Source: Chloroflexota bacterium (GTDB lineage: Bacteria > Chloroflexota > Limnocylindria > QHBO01). From it: 8,005 bases of DNA. The translations under genes were made by a program, and so were the position numbers. Under the pieces are notes generated by a model that made no database searches, was not told where the DNA came from, and was given only the letters and a program-made list of their open reading frames with translations. The first letter of the stretch is position 1, and the number at the start of each line of letters is the position of its first letter. Where the stretch lies: positions 1 to 8,005 of the forward strand of contig JACDBS010000233.1 in NCBI GenBank assembly GCA_013694795.1, in the 5' to 3' direction. This document shows, in pieces, positions 6,298 through 8,005 of the stretch.

Positions 6298-7509
6298 GTG
6301 AGGCAGCTCTTGCGGATCCCATCCCTTCTCACGGTAGTCGCCATGCTCCTCGCGGCATGCGGCACCGGCGAAACCGACACGTCCGCCTCGGCGAAAGCAA
6401 CCGGCAGCATTGCCGCCAGCGAACCGGCTGCCAGCGAACCGGCCGCCAGCGAGCCGACCGCGGCCGATGACTGCGGCCCCGAGGCGCTGGGCGGCACGAT
6501 CCCGGTGGAGTTCCAGCTGCAGTGGGTCCCGCAGGCGCAGTTCGCCGGCTACTTCGCGGCGCAGGACCTCAACTTCTACGCAGATGCCGGACTCGACGTC
6601 ACGTTCCTGGACGGCGGGCCGACGATCGCACCACAGCAGGTGGTCGCCGCCGACGACGGGCCCGAGTTCGGTGAAGGATGGGTTCCCAAGGTCCTCGTCG
6701 CGCGCGAGGAGGGCGCTGACCTCGTCAACATCGCGCAGGTCTTCCAGCGCTCCGGCACACTCGAGGTCAGCTGGAAGGACTCGGGAATCACCGAGCCGGC
6801 TGACTGGGCGGGCAAGAAGATCGGCGCCTGGGGCTTCGGCAACGAGTTCGAGGTGCTCGCAGCGGCCCGGCAGGCGGGGCTGGAGGACACCGACTATGAG
6901 CGGGTCACGCAGGACTTCAACATGGAGCTGCTGCTGAATCGTGAGATCGACGCCGCCGAGGCGATGATCTATAACGAGCTTGCGCAGCTCCTCGAGACCG
7001 AGGATCCCGAGACGGGCGAGCTCTATTCGCTCGATGACCTCAACATCATCGACTTCAACGAGGTCGGCTCGGCCATGCTCCAGGACCACATCATGGCGCG
7101 TGAGTCATGGCTCGCGAGCGACACCGATGGCACCCCGAACGAGCAGATCGCGATCTGCTTCCTGCGCGCCTCCTTCGAGGGCTGGATGCATTGCCGCGAC
7201 AACGCGGACGAGTGCGTCGACATCGTCCTCGACCAGGGGACGATCCTTGGCGAGGGCCATCAGCACTGGATGATGAACGAGATCAACGCGCTCATCTGGC
7301 CGTCCCCCGACGGCATCGGAATGCTGGATCCCGATCTCTGGCAACAGACGGTGGACATCAGTCTTGAGTTCGACATCCTGACCGAAGAGCCGACCGATGG
7401 CGCCTTCCGGACCGATCTGGCGGAAGCCGCGCTGGCCGGGATCGACGGCGACACGACGGGAGACGACTTCGAGAAGGCCGAGGTGGAGGTCACCCCGGGC
7501 GGCGAATAG
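6298..7509 (+). CDS. NMT1/THI5-type ABC substrate-binding lipoprotein
   Basis: A 403-residue extracytoplasmic binding protein that delivers the substrate to the two permeases. From GTG 6298 the product begins MRQLLRIPSLLTVVAM, followed by lipobox LLAAC with Cys21 as the lipidation site, so it is anchored to the outer face of the membrane. Residues 22-58 form a low-complexity linker with three AASEP repeats. The mature domain opens with IPVEFQLQWVPQAQFAGYFAAQ (68-89), the hallmark of the ThiY/THI5/NMT1 family, whose relatives bind hydroxymethylpyrimidine compounds, riboflavin, or nitrate/sulfonate-like ligands. GKKIGAWGFGNEFE (172-185) follows at the usual domain position. Length is somewhat above the typical 320-350, partly because of the linker. 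It is the last gene of the operon; the hairpin 27 nt downstream ends it. Family assignment is firm, the ligand is not. Confidence 0.92.
   Translation: MRQLLRIPSLLTVVAMLLAACGTGETDTSASAKATGSIAASEPAASEPAASEPTAADDCGPEALGGTIPVEFQLQWVPQAQFAGYFAAQDLNFYADAGLDVTFLDGGPTIAPQQVVAADDGPEFGEGWVPKVLVAREEGADLVNIAQVFQRSGTLEVSWKDSGITEPADWAGKKIGAWGFGNEFEVLAAARQAGLEDTDYERVTQDFNMELLLNREIDAAEAMIYNELAQLLETEDPETGELYSLDDLNIIDFNEVGSAMLQDHIMARESWLASDTDGTPNEQIAICFLRASFEGWMHCRDNADECVDIVLDQGTILGEGHQHWMMNEINALIWPSPDGIGMLDPDLWQQTVDISLEFDILTEEPTDGAFRTDLAEAALAGIDGDTTGDDFEKAEVEVTPGGE
6412..6456 (+). repeat. Three 15-bp repeats encoding AASEP linker
   Basis: Three in-frame 15-bp units (6412-6426, 6427-6441, 6442-6456) encode Ala-Ala-Ser-Glu-Pro three times at residues 39-53. 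Units differ only at single bases (GCC/GCT, GAA/GAG). They lie in the flexible tether between the lipidated cysteine and the binding domain and are likely free to vary in copy number. Confidence 0.9.
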
Positions 7510-7535
7510 ACCGATCCGGTCCACGTCGCACGCCT

Positions 7536-7567
7536 GCGGCCCTTCCCGATCCGTCGGGGAGGGCCGC
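7536..7567 (+). terminator. Operon terminator hairpin after the binding protein
   Basis: A 14-bp stem pairs 7536-7549 (GCGGCCCTTCCCGA) with 7554-7567 (TCGGGGAGGGCCGC) around a TCCG loop. All pairs are Watson-Crick except one T-G wobble. CTCTTC follows rather than a long U run, as is common in high-GC genomes. It starts 27 nt after the stop of the binding protein and lies between convergent genes, so it may also limit read-through from the antiporter on the other strand. Confidence 0.82.
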
Positions 7568-7782
7568 CTCTTCGGGCCGGCGATTCGAGGGGTGCATGGT
7601 AAGGGCCGGCACACGGCCGAAGAGGGACAGGTAGTCATGGGATGACTCGTCGGCGTTGAATCGGCCAATCGCGTGGCCGGGATCGCCCGTGCGCCACGCT
7701 CAAGGAGCGCTGTCGGACTCGGCGGAGATGCCCAAGACCAGTCCTACCAGTCATCCCCTGAATGATTGACCATGAGGCGACA
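7568..7782. other. Convergent intergenic spacer, no gene seen
   Basis: About 215 bp between the operon hairpin and the antiporter stop. I find no credible reading frame, tRNA or RNA motif. It contains a 6-bp inverted repeat AGTCAT (7633-7638) / ATGACT (7642-7647), and the longer GGGATGACT (7639-7647) recurs inverted as AGTCATCCC (7749-7757). A small CGCTC-AAG-GAGCG hairpin is at 7697-7709. No function is assigned. Confidence 0.6.
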
Positions 7783-8005
7783 TCAGAGGTTCGGCCCGTC
7801 GTCCCCAGCCGGCTCTGCGTTGCGCTCGGCGCGACGCACGAGCATGGGCAGCAGCGGTGGCACCATCAGGGTGGTGATGATCGCCATCCCGACGACGACC
7901 GAATAGATCTTGGAATCGATGGCGCCGGCGGAGAGTCCCAGCCCCGGCGACCACGATGCCCACCTCGCCGCGCGGCACCATGCCCCATCCGACCAGCGTT
8001 GCCCG
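7783..8005 (-). pseudogene. CPA2-type cation:proton antiporter, C-terminal part, frameshifted
   Basis: This minus-strand gene enters from the right edge, so its N-terminus is outside the window. From 8005 leftward it reads RATLVGWGMVPRGEVGIVVAG, the conserved late membrane segment of CPA2 (KefB/NapA-like) sodium or potassium:proton antiporters in the inner membrane. After this, the frame changes: removing one base from the C run 7942-7945 (G run on the coding strand) restores GLGLSAGAIDSKIYSVVVGMAIITT, then LMVPPLLPMLVRRAERNAEP and a short tail ending at TGA (7785-7783). This is the expected last helix and terminus for the family. Without the correction the frame continues as an arginine-rich sequence to 7751. 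Either the gene is a pseudogene or the extra base is a homopolymer sequencing error; an intact gene seems likely because the rest of the C-terminus is well conserved. Ion specificity cannot be told. Confidence 0.82.

Noticed and set aside
6121..7089. 322-codon minus-strand open frame across permease 2 and the binding protein
   Set aside because: It runs opposite two verified genes, spans their junction and has no family features.
7568..7782. tRNA or small RNA gene in the convergent spacer
   Set aside because: No GGTTCGA-type T loop or cloverleaf arms could be assembled; only short hairpins are present.

Overview
The window is high-GC bacterial DNA with tightly packed, mostly co-directional genes. 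The GC-rich codon use, GTG starts, a lipoprotein with an Ala/Ser/Glu/Pro linker directly after the lipobox, and the gene types suggest a soil or sediment bacterium, perhaps Chloroflexota (Limnocylindria-like) or a similar high-GC lineage. This placement is an inference; there is no rRNA or marker gene here.

Layout. (1) Positions 1-557 hold the C-terminal two thirds of a short-chain dehydrogenase/reductase whose 5' part is broken by an in-frame TAG at 36-38 or missing. (2) 568-1974 encodes a PLP-dependent group II decarboxylase-like enzyme, starting 10 nt after the SDR stop. A perfect 11-bp palindrome (1969-1992) covers its stop codon. (3) 1975-2400 is a 426-bp non-coding gap that carries three tandem copies of a 51-bp unit. 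(4) 2401-7509 is an apparent five-gene operon: class III aminotransferase, ABC permease 1, ABC ATPase, ABC permease 2, and an NMT1/THI5-type lipoprotein that binds substrate. Two junctions overlap by 4 nt (ATGA, GTGA). The operon ends at a strong hairpin (7536-7567). (5) A convergent minus-strand gene enters from the right edge (7783-8005): the C-terminus of a CPA2-type cation:proton antiporter, split by a one-base insertion in a C run at 7942-7945.

How the genes fit together. The ABC genes form a complete importer: one binding lipoprotein, two different permeases and one ATPase. They belong to the family that takes up thiamine-precursor pyrimidines, riboflavin, pyrimidines, taurine or sulfonates. 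The aminotransferase lies 20 nt upstream and resembles omega-amino acid/taurine:pyruvate transaminases. A reasonable inference is import of a pyrimidine-like or omega-amino compound followed by transamination of it or of a breakdown product. The substrate cannot be read from the sequence.

I see no previously undescribed multi-gene system. The most unusual items are the 51-bp tandem array with a possible inverted degenerate copy beside it, the palindrome over the decarboxylase stop codon, and the two disrupted genes at the window edges.
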